Shown here: positions 8,855 to 19,558 of the stretch, piece after piece
How the letters are laid out: each line of letters starts with the position of its first letter
Position numbering within the stretch: the first letter of the stretch is position 1
Assembly: GCA_951329385.1 (NCBI GenBank)
Contig: OX589588.1
Span: forward strand, 2,666,001-2,730,000
Direction: 5' to 3'
DNA from: Polia nebulosa
Lineage: Eukaryota; Arthropoda; Insecta; Lepidoptera; Noctuidae
Length of the DNA stretch: 64,000 nt
Program-made: the position numbers and the translations under genes
The notes under the pieces: model-generated
Databases searched by the model: none
The model's input: only the letters and a program-made list of their open reading frames with translations
Told to the model about the DNA's origin: nothing

Positions 8855-8995
8855 CTAATTTGAGACAGCGCTCCTTGATGGGCGAGTCCTATTACTGGGT
8901 GGACGTACGACGCGTTACGTGAGCAGCACAGAACACACCAGCTAACCACTCAAGGTCTTTGGCAGTTAATAGCGCCTTAAATACTGATTAGCGGA
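8855..8995 (-). repeat. Dispersed repeat shared with 19585-19730
   Basis: The blocks CGCTCCTTGATGGGCGAGT, TATTACTGGGTGGACGTACG, ACGCGTTAC and CTAACCACTCAAGGTC...TTGGCAGTTAATA are shared with 19605-19730. The longer copy has a 110-residue minus-strand reading frame of unknown relation. Confidence 0.6.
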
Positions 8996-8999
8996 TTCT

Positions 9000-9715
9000 A
9001 AATAAAAAAAAAAAAGATAGCCTACGTCTTATCCACCACATTCAGTTGTCTATACCTCTTTGCCTGCCCAGCATGCATTATAACCACCTACACCTTGAAC
9101 GATTTAAACGAAGCCAATGACAATGCTATCCAGGTGGTTACATACAGGTCGGACAAAATTTGAGTCAAAATCAACAACAACAAACCGCAATCAACAATTA
9201 CTTGCTCATCAGTGTGTAAACTAATCACATGCTTAAAATTAAAAAAGAAAACCGTTTCGAAAGGCCATTTGTACGAAATTGAATGCTACCCAAAAGCCAG
9301 AGTGTCAGGGTTTCATTTTTAATTCATGAAATCCATTGAACCGGGTTGGGTTCAGCGGATTTTATGAATTGAATTAAATTGTCAAAATTCTTGTACAATG
9401 GTGACCCTACTCTGGTGGAGCTAACTTAGAACCAGTTCTTGTAAAAGCCAGTCTACGGAAACTTCTGTCTAGATTTCTTTTGTTTTTCCTAGATTTGATT
9501 TTAGATAGACTTGTTGGCTTCAGGTTTGTTGTTCAAAGTAGTCGGAAGGAAAATATTATGTGGTTTCTTGCTAAAAACCGTCGTCAAGACTTAATTCATT
9601 GAAAAAAGGAAAAAATATAGTACAGTTTTCGTATACACGCATCCAAAATACGAGAGATAGCGCAGGGCAAAAAAAAATTGGGTCGTTAATCATCGGAACC
9701 AAGAAACGGAACCTA
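9000..9715. other. No gene recognised
   Basis: Unassigned mixed sequence. Around 9320-9390, TTCATTTTTAATTCATGAAA and its rough complement TTTCAT/ATGAATTGAATTAAATTG form a weak hairpin. No supported gene. Confidence 0.35.
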
Positions 9716-9719
9716 AAAA

Positions 9720-9815
9720 TTTTAAATTTTCAAAAAACCTGACTGAGAAAAGACAACTAAAAAATACCAAAACCAAACAAGCCACTTTTCAAGCAGTCGA
9801 TGCACTTGGTGGTTT
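9720..9815 (+). repeat. Fragment of the GATGCA-TTGGTGG inverted repeat family
   Basis: ACCTGACTG, GACAACTAAAAA, CCAAACAAGCCACTTTTCAA and GATGCACTTGGTGG appear in the same order as at 35090-35330. That copy is a larger inverted structure; this one is a single arm. Confidence 0.5.
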
Positions 9816-9898
9816 TTTTTTAAATTTCATACGCTTTATTGAGATATATTTGTGAAATATAAAAAAAAGAGCTTGACGAGACGCGTCGAGCTCTTTAT

Positions 9899-10352
9899 TA
9901 ACCGACTTCGAAAAAGGAAGGCTATGTTCGACTGTATGTATTTTTTATTTTTTTATGTATGTCCACCGATTTCTCTGTCAGTTTTGAACCGATTTTCAAA
10001 ATTCTTTTTTTATCCGAAAGAATATACTCCCGAGGTGGTCCCACATAAATTTTATCGAAATTGCTTCAGCGCTTTTTGAAAAACTGACCAAAAACGAGAA
10101 ATACGTGTACATAGATGACGTTTTGTTCCACGTTCCATTTGATTGGGGTTTTTAGTTCTGGGGTATAACAACTAAAAAAACTTTTTTACAAAAAAAAACA
10201 TCGACGTCCAAAAAAGATAATACACTAAAAATTAAAAAAATAACTTTAATTTCGGAAGTCGGTCTCAAAAAACGAAGAAAGAAACTCCGAAATTAAAGTA
10301 TTTTTTTAATTTTTTTGTGTATTTTCTTTTTTGGAAGTCGGTTGTTTTTTTT
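9899..10352 (+). repeat. ACCGACTTC palindromic element
   Basis: Starts AACCGACTTCGAAAAAGGA, continues through GTCCACCGATTTCTCTGTCA, TATCCGAAAGAATATACTCC, GAGGTGGTCCCA, AAATTTTATCGAAATTG, to the inner hairpin and ends GGAAGTCGGTTG. Same family and orientation as 14312 and 16281. Confidence 0.75.
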
Positions 10353-10399
10353 TTGATATCCCACATAACCGTGCCACAAAAAAATACGACCACTCTTAC

Positions 10400-11055
10400 C
10401 TAGTGACGGATTGACAGCTGACTTTTTTCTTTCATTCATAGATCATCATAGTCTTTGTCACTTCGGCGGTCAGGATCGATCTAATGATACCATATTTGTT
10501 AAAATCTATCCAGCCGTTTAGGCTACAGGGTGTGACAAACAAACAGACATTTTCTCGAGAAACATTACCCTTCTTCGAGCAGCCGGGTAAAAAGTTGCCC
10601 CAACACAATTAATCAAAACGTGTCACCTCTAACCCACAAAAGACAAAATTAAACCTCAAAAACTCAATTATGACACCAAAAAACCCGCTAAGCCCGTCAG
10701 CTTGTTTCAAATTAAACTTGGTAACATCATAAAAATCCACATAATCCCTTAAACATGACATGACGGGGTAAATCCGTACATCTAAACTTTTTTAATTAAT
10801 TCGGGCAAAATTACCTAAGCAAGGTGGCAACACTGCCAACTAATTACCGCGTGTAAATGTACACGTCAAACTTATGATTAATATCTTGCATTATTCAACC
10901 TTGTTGGGAGTTGTTCTGGAGACGTGGACGCAAGTCATAGGTAGCTCTTGCTGATAATGTATTGTGGAATTAATCATTTTGTTCTAAGTTTTGACGTGGG
11001 TATAATGCGAGTTAGTACCTAGGTACCTACATGATTTGGTATTTTATGATTTTAG
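10400..11055. other. No gene; weak repeat ends only
   Basis: A phrase AGACATTTTCTCGAG and general AT-rich sequence. No coding region, RNA gene or clear repeat could be supported. Confidence 0.35.
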
Positions 11056-11067
11056 ACCTTTGACCGA

Positions 11068-11275
11068 TACAAAAGGCATGTTGCTCCGACCCCAAATAAT
11101 TTAGTATGACTTGCGTAAACTTACATCTCACCTGATGGTAAGCGATGATGTGGCAACGATGGAGCACGTTTGCCTAGAAGTAACCTATTCACTCTTGTGT
11201 TAAAGACCCCAGGTTTAGCTATCAGGAAAAACAGATTCCGGGCAGGCAATTCCACTCTTCAGTTCCCAAAACGAT
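11068..11275 (-). repeat. LINE 3' ends: RTE tail fragment and reversed CR1/jockey-like tail
   Basis: 11072-11100 has GGCATGTTGCTCCGACCCCA, matching the RTE tail at 25201 and 43735. Then, on the minus strand, 11130-11270 corresponds to the LINE end at 7060-7205: CACCTGATGGTAAGCGATGA, GCCTAGAAGTAACCTATTCA and CAATTCCACTC. Confidence 0.65.
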
Positions 11276-11504
11276 TTGTGCATGATGTCGCATCACCGTA
11301 CCTCTAATGGTTTGATGATGGAACGGGCTTGGCAGAATAATACTAGTTTCTGTATTTATGGAATTATACATTGAAAAGTGGCTGGATTAAAAAAAAAAAT
11401 CGATGATCTATGACTGTAGGTAAGTAGTAAACGCACTATAGGAGGCGTTATAAAAGAGCTATCATACTGCCATTTTCAAGGAAGAGCGAAAAACATAAAA
11501 TAAC

Positions 11505-11760
11505 TAACTGACCTGGTAGACGTTGTCCTGTCTTAGCTATAAATTTAGACTAACCTTTCATTGTCTAAGGCTTTGAACTATCAAACGAGCGAAGTTGAAA
11601 TAGTCGTCAACTTTTCTGAAATTTTCTAAGCTTTCTGCGCAACTTTCTTAATTTTTTCTTTCTGACAATATCAAAGACCACAAAAAAAAGAAATCGCGAA
11701 ATCGGTCCAACCGTTCACGCGTGACCGTGACCAAGGGAACTAAGGATTCATTTTTATATA
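11505..11760 (+). repeat. Dispersed repeat, copy 2 of the pair at 135-365
   Basis: Shares GACGTTGTCCTGTC, GTCAACTTTTCTGAAATTTT, GAAATCGGTCCAACCG, CACGCGTGACCGTGACCAAG and GGATTCATTTTTATATA with the first copy. An extra 30-bp stretch near 11540 distinguishes it. Confidence 0.55.
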
Positions 11761-12052
11761 TACAGATAGATAAATTAAACACGTAATTACCCCAGCAAGC
11801 ATCCGAAATATGCACTTAATATTAAGTTGCATGCTAACAGCATAAGTTGCGTCAAGTTGAGTGTAAGTTAAACCGAGCAATTTATCAGGCGGCAGGTGTT
11901 GGCGGCTAATGTACCGCGCAACTTAGCCAACTTGTAGCTTGAGCCGAAAACTTAGCTTCGGGGAACTTCGGGCAAGTTCGGCTATATACGCAGTGATGGA
12001 ATGCAATTTGGTAGTACAAGGACTCTTTAAATATGGATGCGATTTTCAAAAT

Positions 12053-12735
12053 ATACAGGGTGTAACGAAAATGCATGTTCATATTTTAAATACTGTTCTT
12101 CAAGCACAGGCCCAAAAAACTTTTTTACAAAAAAAACAACCGTCTTCCAAAAAAAAAATACACTAAAAATTTAAAAATAACTTTAATTTCGAAAGTCAGT
12201 GTTTGCATTTTATTTCTTCGTTATTTGACACCGACTTCCGAAATTAAAGTAATTTTTAAAATTTATAGTGTAAGTATTTTCTTTTTTGGAAGTCGGCCTT
12301 TTTTTAAGTTTTTTATTTTTCACTTTTTAGTTGTTATACCCCAGAATTTAAAACCCCAATAACATGGAACGTGGAATTTAAACATACTCGTAATTGGAGG
12401 AAACCAAAACGTCATCTTTGTATGTATACATATTTTTCGTTTTTGTTCAGTTTTTCAAAAAGTGCTGAAGCAATTTCGATAAAATTTATATGGGACCAAC
12501 TTGGGAGTTGAAAATCGGTCCACAACTGACAGATAAATCGGTGGACATACATAAAAAAAAACTTACATACCGTCGAACATAGAACCTCCTCCTTTTTCGA
12601 AGTCGGACTTTCCGTACAATTTTTTTCAGAGTTAACTATGACTTTCATAAAGAAAGTTGTCAATTTCTATGGGTAGAATTTCTGGCATTATTTAAAATAT
12701 GACCACGTATTTCCGCTAGCTACAGCCTGTATAAG
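12053..12735 (+). mobile_element. CAGGGTGTAACG MITE split by an ACCGACTTC element
   Basis: The left terminus CAGGGTGTAACGAAAA (12056) and right terminus (12710-12735, CGCTAGCTACAGCCTGTA) correspond to the intact element at 21745-22005, which is only 261 bp. The surplus is an ACCGACTTC element occupying roughly 12110-12610. The flanks after the insertion (GAGTTAACTATGACTTTCAT, AAAGAAAGTTGT, ATATGACCAC) match the right half of the intact MITE. This orders the events: the MITE came first, the ACCGACTTC element second. Confidence 0.7.
12110..12610 (-). repeat. ACCGACTTC palindromic element nested in a MITE
   Basis: Contains the inner hairpin ATAACTTTAATTTCGAAAGT to GACTTCCGAAATTAAAGT, the middle phrases GGAAACCAAAACGTCATC and ATAAAATTTATATGGGACCA, and the terminal ACCTCCTCCTTTTTCGAAGT. 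It interrupts the CAGGGTGTAACG MITE. Confidence 0.75.
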
Positions 12736-12737
12736 CC

Positions 12738-13085
12738 GGGGCCTGCAGTCTCGACATAGTTAACGATCGCGTAACGACCGAATTCGTTCGCTAAAAAAAT
12801 AATTTTGTAAGAAGGCAAACTTTTATGTCCATTAATATTTTGACAAGTTAATTTAATAGTTACAAGCGGTAAAAATAATTCATTAAAATTTAAAGTAATT
12901 ATAAGTTTTCAAGAATAGTAGTGCTTCCAAGTTGAAATTTACGCCGTCTCTGTACATATTTCAAGAAAATCAATTATTTCTTCACAAATGAGGGCAGTTT
13001 TTTAACGGCTAGTATTTAACAACCGGTAGCTAACGTAAGTTTCGCTATCAATGTCGAGGCTGCAAGCCCAGGCCCTGCAGTCTCG
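12738..13085 (+). mobile_element. MITE with CTGCAGTCTCGACAT termini, copy 1
   Basis: Left end GGGGCCTGCAGTCTCGACAT; right end (reverse complement) begins with GCCTGGGCTTGCAGCCTCGA. The interior has TTACAAGCGGTAAAAATAAT, and AAATTTACGCCGTCTCTGTA, shared with copy 2 in opposite orientation. No protein is encoded. Confidence 0.7.
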
Positions 13086-13333
13086 ACATTGATAGCGATC
13101 GCTACGTCCTAACGATTGGTCGCTACGTCGGAAAAATAATTGATTTTCTTGAAATATGTACAGAGACGGCGTAAATTTTAACTTGCAAGCACTAATTTTC
13201 ATGAAAACTGATATTTTTTTTTTAATTTTAATTATTAATTTTACCGCTTGTACCAATTAAAAAGGACGTAGCGACTGATCGTTAGGACGTAACGATCGCT
13301 ATTAATGTCGAGACTGCAGGCCCAGGGCTCAGT
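13064..13333 (-). mobile_element. MITE with CTGCAGTCTCGACAT termini, copy 2 in inverse orientation
   Basis: Roughly 60-bp terminal inverted repeats: the left end reads CTGCAGTCTCGACATTGATA then GCGATCGCTACGTCCTAACG; the right end is its near-exact reverse complement. The interior matches copy 1 inverted (TACAGAGACGGCGTAAATTT, TACCGCTTG). Copies 1 and 2 share their junction at 13064-13085, making a composite inverted repeat of about 600 bp. Confidence 0.75.
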
Positions 13334-13499
13334 TTCTGTACAAAAATGTTATTGGATGAATGGATGCTCGCTCGTTCGACCTGCGTTTAATTTGTGATGG
13401 TTCGAAAATTACTTTTCAAAACCGAGTGTTTTAGCGTTGGAAATCATCAAAGAACTTCTCCCACTCTTCAAACATTCCCGTGACCCTGCCAGAGAAACC

Positions 13500-13570
13500 T
13501 TACAAGGTGAATTCAGCAAAAAAAAACTGGCCAAGTACGAGTCGGACTACGAAGGGTTCCGTACTATCGT
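13500..13570 (+). repeat. TTCCGTAC-type element, 5' fragment
   Basis: CTGGCCAAGTACGAGTCGGA, CTACGAAGGGTTCCGTAC is a variant of the family head (compare 23281-23322 and 62925-62965). The remainder is not recognisable. Confidence 0.5.
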
Positions 13571-13639
13571 AATTTTTATTTTTTTTGCTGACGAAAACAT
13601 AACTTTGTTACTGTGTAGTTGTAAAATGTTCTCCCGTAT

Positions 13640-14300
13640 ATCGTAAACACGTCAAATCTCCAATGTAAGTATATGTTTAAAATCGCATAAAAATACGAGA
13701 ATAATATATCTATAAAAATAAGTCACTTGGGAAAGAAACGTTTACCCGTTGTCATGGCGACGGACGTCCTGAGTCGAGTGGAGTGAATCAACTTCCTTCA
13801 ATACGACTTAGAGCGGACTTTTTATTCATGTAAAAGTGCATTGTTGCACATGGCTAATTTTATTGCTACAACCAATCACCGTAAATATGGATGCTGACTG
13901 CCTTCGGAATGCTATTCTTTACTGTCGTGCAATCTAACACCTCTTTGACACTAATTATCCTTATATGTTAAGACGTAGGTAACCTCACGTAACGTCAATC
14001 TGTCTGTCTGTGCGGTTGTAACTCGGAAAACACTTATCCGATTGTAGTGATTCTCGTTTGATTAATAGCTTTTTTATCTGGAGAGATTTTACTATTTATT
14101 TGTCATAATCTACAGGATAACTATAAAATTTAAAAAATATAATAATATCATTTATTTGCATAAAATGCGGTACCTAGGTCCAAGACATGTTAATATAGTA
14201 AACTAAGTGCATACATACTGTCATTTAGTGATGACATGCAAATATATATTTAGTCGGAAGTGTTTTAGTAACCTAAGAGAGACTTAACATACAACTATCG
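13640..14300. other. No gene recognised
   Basis: Contains GTCTGTCTGTGCGGTTGTAA (13990-14020) and AT-rich stretches. No supported coding or RNA feature. Confidence 0.35.
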
Positions 14301-14311
14301 ACACATTTTTA

Positions 14312-14825
14312 ACCGACTTCGAAAAAGAAGGAGGTTCTATGTTCGGCTGTTTTTTTTTATGTATGTCCACCGATTTCTCTATCAGTTGTGGACCGATTTT
14401 CAAAATTCTTATTTTATCCGAAAGAATATACTCCCGAGGTGGTCCCATATAAATTTTATCGAAATTGCTTTAGCGCTTTTTGAAAAACTGGACAAAAATG
14501 AAAAATACGTATACGTAGATGACATTTTGGTTTTCTCCAATTACGAGTATGTTTAAATTACACGTTCAATGTTGTTGGGGTTTTTAGTTCTGGGGTAAGT
14601 ATAACAACTAAAATGTGTAAAATATTTTTTTTACAAAAAAAACAACCGACTTCCAAAAAAGAAAATACACTAAAAATTATAAAATAACTTTAATTTCGGA
14701 AGTCGGTGTCAAATAACGAAGAAATATATACCAACACCGACTTCCGAAATTGAAGTTATTTTTTGTTGTGTTAGTGTATTTTCTTTTTTGGAAGTCGGTT
14801 GTTTTTTTTTTTTGTAAAAATATTT
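14312..14825 (+). repeat. ACCGACTTC palindromic element, near full length
   Basis: Runs from AACCGACTTCGAAAAAGAAG through TATGTCCACCGATTTCTCTA, GAGGTGGTCCCATATAAATT, GATGACATTTTGGTTTTCTC, to the inner hairpin GGAAGTCGGTGTCAAATAAC and closing GGAAGTCGGTTG. It is one of the best preserved copies and gives a length of about 510 bp for the family. Confidence 0.8.
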
Positions 14826-14829
14826 TTAG

Positions 14830-15640
14830 GTATTGTATTCTTGAGTTCTACAGACTAAGAAAATAATAATATAATCTAATCAATTCTACAGATACTCAAT
14901 CATCAACTTTTTAGCTAAGAATTGATTGTCTGTGGAATCAATGTGTAGTTAACTCATTGACAATCTTTCAGGGGTGAAGTATCTACTTACTCATGAATAT
15001 GAACAATTTAAAAAAATGGGATTAGCTCTGATATAATGAAAACAATAATTAATTCAACTTTGTGTACGGGCTTTGTACAAAAGTAAAAGTTATTCATATT
15101 CATAAGAACTTTCACCCTCTGAAGATTGCCAATGTATTGAAAATAATCCTGTATAACCGCTCGTACAATATATCTTGTCGATGGTTGCCATCTTGTGTCT
15201 CTGCTCACCTAAACGAAGAACAACTATGGCGATATGATATAAACACAAAGGTAAACAAGTTCAAGTTCTTCGCAAAGTAATAAACCCATAGCTGAATGTT
15301 AGAGCATCCAATAATCGTGATATCTGATTTAGTCTAATAAAGAGCGTGTGTATACGAGTCGAGTAGATCTCGGCATGATTGGGTTCAGTGGGCCGTGTGA
15401 ACGCGAGTTGCGAGTGCTGTAGGGTGTGTGCTGTGTTGCTTATCCAGGCATGAATAAGTGTATTCGTATTTCGGAATTAAGTTGTCGGTGAAAAAAATAT
15501 GTTTGTTAGTCTGTGTTAGCTTGATTTTTATGTAGAGTAACTTTTTTCTTCGCTACTTCACTTAACTATACTGTGAAAAACTTAGGTATCTTTTTGGGAA
15601 ATGAATCTCGCATGGACGACTTGTAAAATCTTACAAATAA
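14830..15640. other. No gene recognised
   Basis: No exon, RNA gene or repeat family could be assigned. A phrase around 14990-15125 (ATGAATATGAACAA and TTCATATTCATAAGAACTTT with GGGGTGAAG and TTCACCCTCTGAAG) suggests a weak inverted repeat of about 120 bp. Confidence 0.35.
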
Positions 15641-15644
15641 TGAT

Positions 15645-16106
15645 CTACACTAGTAATAAGAGAAGTCACTAAACGGAAAAGTTTGCGACCACTCTCAGCG
15701 AAAGCTTGCAGAGGTCGGGTGCAGAAAAGAAATAACAGCGAAACAGAAAGAAAAAAGTCACTCTATTTAAAGATCAAACTGAAACAGGCCAACAAATCCA
15801 CTGTTCTTTTCTGATTAATTTGTTGCGGGATCCGAGACAGTTCAATTGTTTCGCCGGGACTCGTCGAGATTCATGCCTTGACGCTTTTCTGGTTGTCACC
15901 ACTGTTAGTTCTGCCTTTCGGGAAACTGTAGCGCCTGGCCCCAAGAAAAGAGCAATTGGCTGTCTTCTTAAGCCTGATAACTTAAAAAAAAAACAAGTAG
16001 GTAGGTAGACCAACTACTTGACGTCTTTGCAGCCGACCACTGTACGCTTCGGCCGAGAATGTCGTAAAGTTTTCCGTTTAGTGACTTCTCTTTTGACTAG
16101 TGTAGA
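15645..16106. mobile_element. MITE with ATCTACACTAGT terminal inverted repeats
   Basis: The left end from 15643 (ATCTACACTAGTAATAAG, then AGAAGTCACTAAACGGAAAA) matches the reverse complement of the right end, 16050-16108, over about 60 bp with few mismatches. The interior has CTGATTAATTTGTTGCGGGA and CGGGACTCGTCGAG, phrases also found at 39755-39815 and 61205-61280. No transposase is encoded. Confidence 0.7.
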
Positions 16107-16280
16107 TAATTTTTGTAAGAATCCTTTTAATAAGTTATCCAAGCGAGTTCCATTTCCTGAAAATATAAGTTTGTCACAGTAGGTATAAAAAAAAAAAAAC
16201 AAAAAAAAGGTATAATAGGGATGATTTCTAAATAAAACAATAATTCTATTTATTCCGTAAGTTAGGTATCCGAGTTAGAT

Positions 16281-16790
16281 AACCGACTTCAAAAAAAGAG
16301 GTTCTATATTCGACTGTATGTATTTTTTTTATGTATGTCCACCGATTTCTCCGTCAGTTGTGGACCGATTTTCAATCTAAATTCCCGAGGCAATTTCGAT
16401 AAAATTTATATGGGACCACATATACATTTTATTGAAATTATTTCAGCGCTCTTTGAAAAACTAAACAAAAACGGATAATACGTATACCTCGATGACGTTT
16501 TGGTTTTCTCTAATTACGAATATGTTTTAATTCCACGTTCCATTTTATTGGTATGGTTTTTAGTTCTGGGGTAAAACAAATAAACAGTGAAAATAAAAAA
16601 CTTTTTTACAAAAAGAAAACAACCGACTTCCAAAAAAGAAAATACATTAAAAATTAAAAAATAACTTTAATGTCTGAAGTCGGTGTCAAAAAACGAAGAA
16701 ATAAAATGCAAATAGGTACCGACTTTCGAAATTAAAGTTATTTTCGGAAGTCGGTGTGTGTGTGTAAAAAAAATCGGTAAAAAGTGCGTG
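16281..16790 (+). repeat. ACCGACTTC palindromic element
   Basis: AACCGACTTCAAAAAAAGAG start, GTCCACCGATTTCTCCGTCA, CGATGACGTTTTGGTTTTCT, inner hairpin at 16660-16755. The closing arm is shortened and runs into GTGTGTGTGT. Confidence 0.7.
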
Positions 16791-17015
16791 TCAAACTTCA
16801 CACATTTAGGGTTGCGTACCACATGTATTTTTGAGTATTTGTATGACTTTGGGCCAAAAAATGCTTATACTGTGAAAAGAAGACTGTAGCTTCAACCGTT
16901 TGGATGTACATCCTGTGTGACAGACGACGGACAGACGGACAAACGGACACGTGAGTGACAGCAATAGGGCTCCGTTTGGACCCTTCGGGTACGGAAACCT
17001 AAAAACCGGGTCTAA
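16785..17015 (+). repeat. TTCCGTAC-type element
   Basis: AAAGTGCGTGTCAAACTTCA start, GGGTTGCGTACCACATGTAT, TGGGCCAAAAAATGCTTATA, GTGACAGACGACGGACAGAC, CGTGAGTGACAGCAATAGGG, and ACCCTTCGGGTACGGAAACC at the end. A near-complete copy of about 230 bp. Confidence 0.7.
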
Positions 17016-17114
17016 ACTGGCAAAGAGTTACAAGAGACAGGAAGCAATGGAAATCGTTGAAGGAGGCCTTTGCCAAGAGGCATACTGGAACTCTGAGATA
17101 TATGTATAAGTAGT

Positions 17115-17425
17115 TTGTGTAGTTTAAGGCGCAATTATACGACTTCTAATGGTTTTTAATTGAACATCACGTCTAAACGAAAAGTTTAATTTCTTTGAAA
17201 AAAAATATACGAGTATGTTACTCTAGACAATTTCTGTCGTAATTTGATATGTGAATATTTGAAATTATATTTTAATAACATAGTGTAGTTCGTTTGTAAA
17301 ATGTCTAATGCGGATAAAAAATTGCGAATCACGCAAAAACTATAAAGCGTATTTTTATGAATTTTTCACAATTTTAAAGTGCACGTGTTTTTGTATATCA
17401 CTTGTTGTTTTATGTATAATAAATT
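17115..17425 (+). repeat. Dispersed repeat Z, uninterrupted copy
   Basis: The copy without the LINE-tail insertion seen at 8295-8845. It shows that the sequence at 8545-8800 is an insertion. It ends TTTTATGTATAATAAATTAA. Confidence 0.65.
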
Positions 17426-17992
17426 AAGACTTCGCCGAGCGAACAAGGCGCGCGGAAAATAGGTATTTACTGCGCCGCGCTAGTCGTGTGCGTCGTCACG
17501 CACACAATGACAAGTTCGCTCGAGGCTCGCTTGCAGCTGCATGACAAAAGTTGATAACTTAGGATTTTTTAAATTTGAGTCGTTGTGTTGAGTGTCTTGA
17601 AAAGACGAATATTGATGATTTAGATGGTTTTATTTGGTATTATTTTTTAATTGTAATAATTTATACCTATTTAAAAAAAAAAAACGTTTGTTTGTATTAT
17701 AATAATAGTACGCTAGTGTTATATTATCTGTGGTAATAGGAACATTATCTGATTCCTTAGTATTCATCCGATTGCGATGAAATTTTAGCGTCGTGGATTG
17801 CACGCCCGGGAATTTTACTGGATAAGTAGGTAGGCTAGGTGAGGAGATAGGTAGGGTAGATGGGTAGGTAGGTATTGTAATAATAAAACCAGTCTGTTAT
17901 TAAAAAATCTATAATTACCTAATGTGCCTTGATTATTTTAACATTTTACAAAATATACAAAGAGCATAGGAAAATGTGGTATATTTATTATA

Positions 17993-18100
17993 CAGGGTGT
18001 AACGAAACGGTGTGGTCATATTTTAGAAATTGCTTCTGCCCATGTAAATGAACAACTTTCTCCAGGGAAGTCAAAGGCATTTCTACCTGAAGGTTTTTCA
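17993..18100 (+). repeat. CAGGGTGTAACG MITE, single end
   Basis: TATACAGGGTGTAACGAAAC, GGTGTGGTCATATTTTAG, CTGCCCATGTAAATGAACAA and CTTTCTCCAGGGAAG match the left terminal inverted repeat of 21745-22005. The right end is not found. Confidence 0.65.
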
Positions 18101-18356
18101 CTAACGTATGGGCAAGGTTCTTCACCAACGTATTGCCAAGGGTTTTCATTGGTTAGCGTTTCCTTAAAACGTAATATTTTAATAAAACTATTAAATCAAC
18201 ATAATTATCAGATGTAATATCGACCTAACTTTTAAAATACTGTAAACAGACTAAAAGGAATATAGTTTACCGAATACATAAATATTTGCTCACGTGAATG
18301 ACTTAAGCCAGCAAACACTGGTAACAAAATAAGTAAAATAAATTTAAAATGTCGTG

Positions 18357-18440
18357 GTGACACCAGTGGCTAAGTCCTCGCCTCTCTTCCTTGAGTTCGT
18401 GGGTTCAAATCCAGGCATGTACCAACTGGCGTGATTTCTT
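18357..18440 (+). repeat. tRNA-like SINE head
   Basis: CACCAGTGGCTAAGTCCTCG resembles a pol III A box and GTGGGTTCAAATCCAGGCAT contains a B box. The 5' and 3' ends do not pair as an acceptor stem, so it is read as a SINE head, not a functional tRNA gene. Confidence 0.5.
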
Positions 18441-18565
18441 TTTGTTATCTCTTAATAAAACAGTAGTATAGATACTACTATAGTTTCTTTTGATAGATTA
18501 AAAGTAATATAAATTCACAATTTTACGAAAAAACAATGATCCACCATATATCCATCCTTGCATCT

Positions 18566-18945
18566 AAAATGAATGTCAGAATAATAATCGGCGCCCCCAA
18601 TAACCTATTACACAATACCCATATCGAATGTTTGAGAAAACTTTGCATGCACTATCTTTGATTTTAAAAACAGAATGTCTGTTTTACAATTGGGATCCCC
18701 AAAAACCTATTACACGACACCCATATTGAATGTTGGAGAAAAAGTTGCATCCGCCATCTTTGATTTCAAAATGAGTGTCAGATTTGCAATCAGCACCGCC
18801 AAAAATCTATTACACGATACCCATAACAAAAGTTTGAGAAAAAGTGGCATCCGCCATCTTTGATCTTAAAATGACTGTCAGATTTGCAATCGGCACCCCC
18901 AAAAATCTATTACACGATACCCATAACAAATGTTTTAGAAAAAAC
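18566..18945 (+). repeat. 100-bp tandem repeat, about 3.8 copies
   Basis: Units begin near 18566, 18668, 18768 and 18868. Each has AAAATGANTGTCAG, GCACCCCCAAAAA-type sequence, CTATTACACGAYACCCATA, TGTTTGAGAAAAA and GCATCCGCCATCTTTGAT. Copies 3 and 4 are most alike. No protein of note is encoded, although short open frames cross the array. Confidence 0.85.
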
Positions 18946-18949
18946 AAAT

Positions 18950-19555
18950 ATTAAAACTAAAATAAATATTTTAAAAAATGTTACAGAAATATGTATAGAA
19001 CAGTAAAAAAATAAAAAGTAAATGTTGGGTATGCATAATTAGTCATACTCAAAAAACAGAAAATAAGACTTACCTTATTCAACTATTGGCGGCAAGGTAA
19101 TACGTACACAATAGATCGCGAATTGTCGTTGTCCGCGCGTCGCTCCACGATGAGACGTGATCACTCTCCGAGCTCCGGTGGACGACTGAACTTTTGAACG
19201 GTTTGCGTTGCGTATGATACAAAACAGCAGCGCGGCAATTTAAAAAAAAAAAATTTAAAAAACCAAGCGACATTTCGAAAATGTGAAAACGATAAATTGT
19301 AGTATTGTCATTAGAGATTAATATGAATCTAAGTTTGTGAAAAAATTCAACAGTTTACTATCAAAATTCAACTAAATACGAGCATGCTATTTTAAGATTT
19401 TTGTTCAACTTTACATATTTTTGTTAATTAAACTATACAATATTTTTTATTTTTGCCAACGGTAATCGTTAACACATTCATTGTAGTGTACATTACATAT
19501 TTTTTATGATAATAATGGTAATAGTATTGATTATATCCCTTTAACTGTGACGACC
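18950..19555. other. No gene recognised
   Basis: AT-rich except for a GC-richer patch at 19085-19235 with CGTCGCTCCACGATGAGACG, not matched to any family here. Confidence 0.35.
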
Positions 19556-19558
19556 GTT

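Noticed and set aside
18357..18430. Functional tRNA gene on the plus strand
   Set aside because: The promoter boxes fit, but the two ends cannot pair as an acceptor stem.
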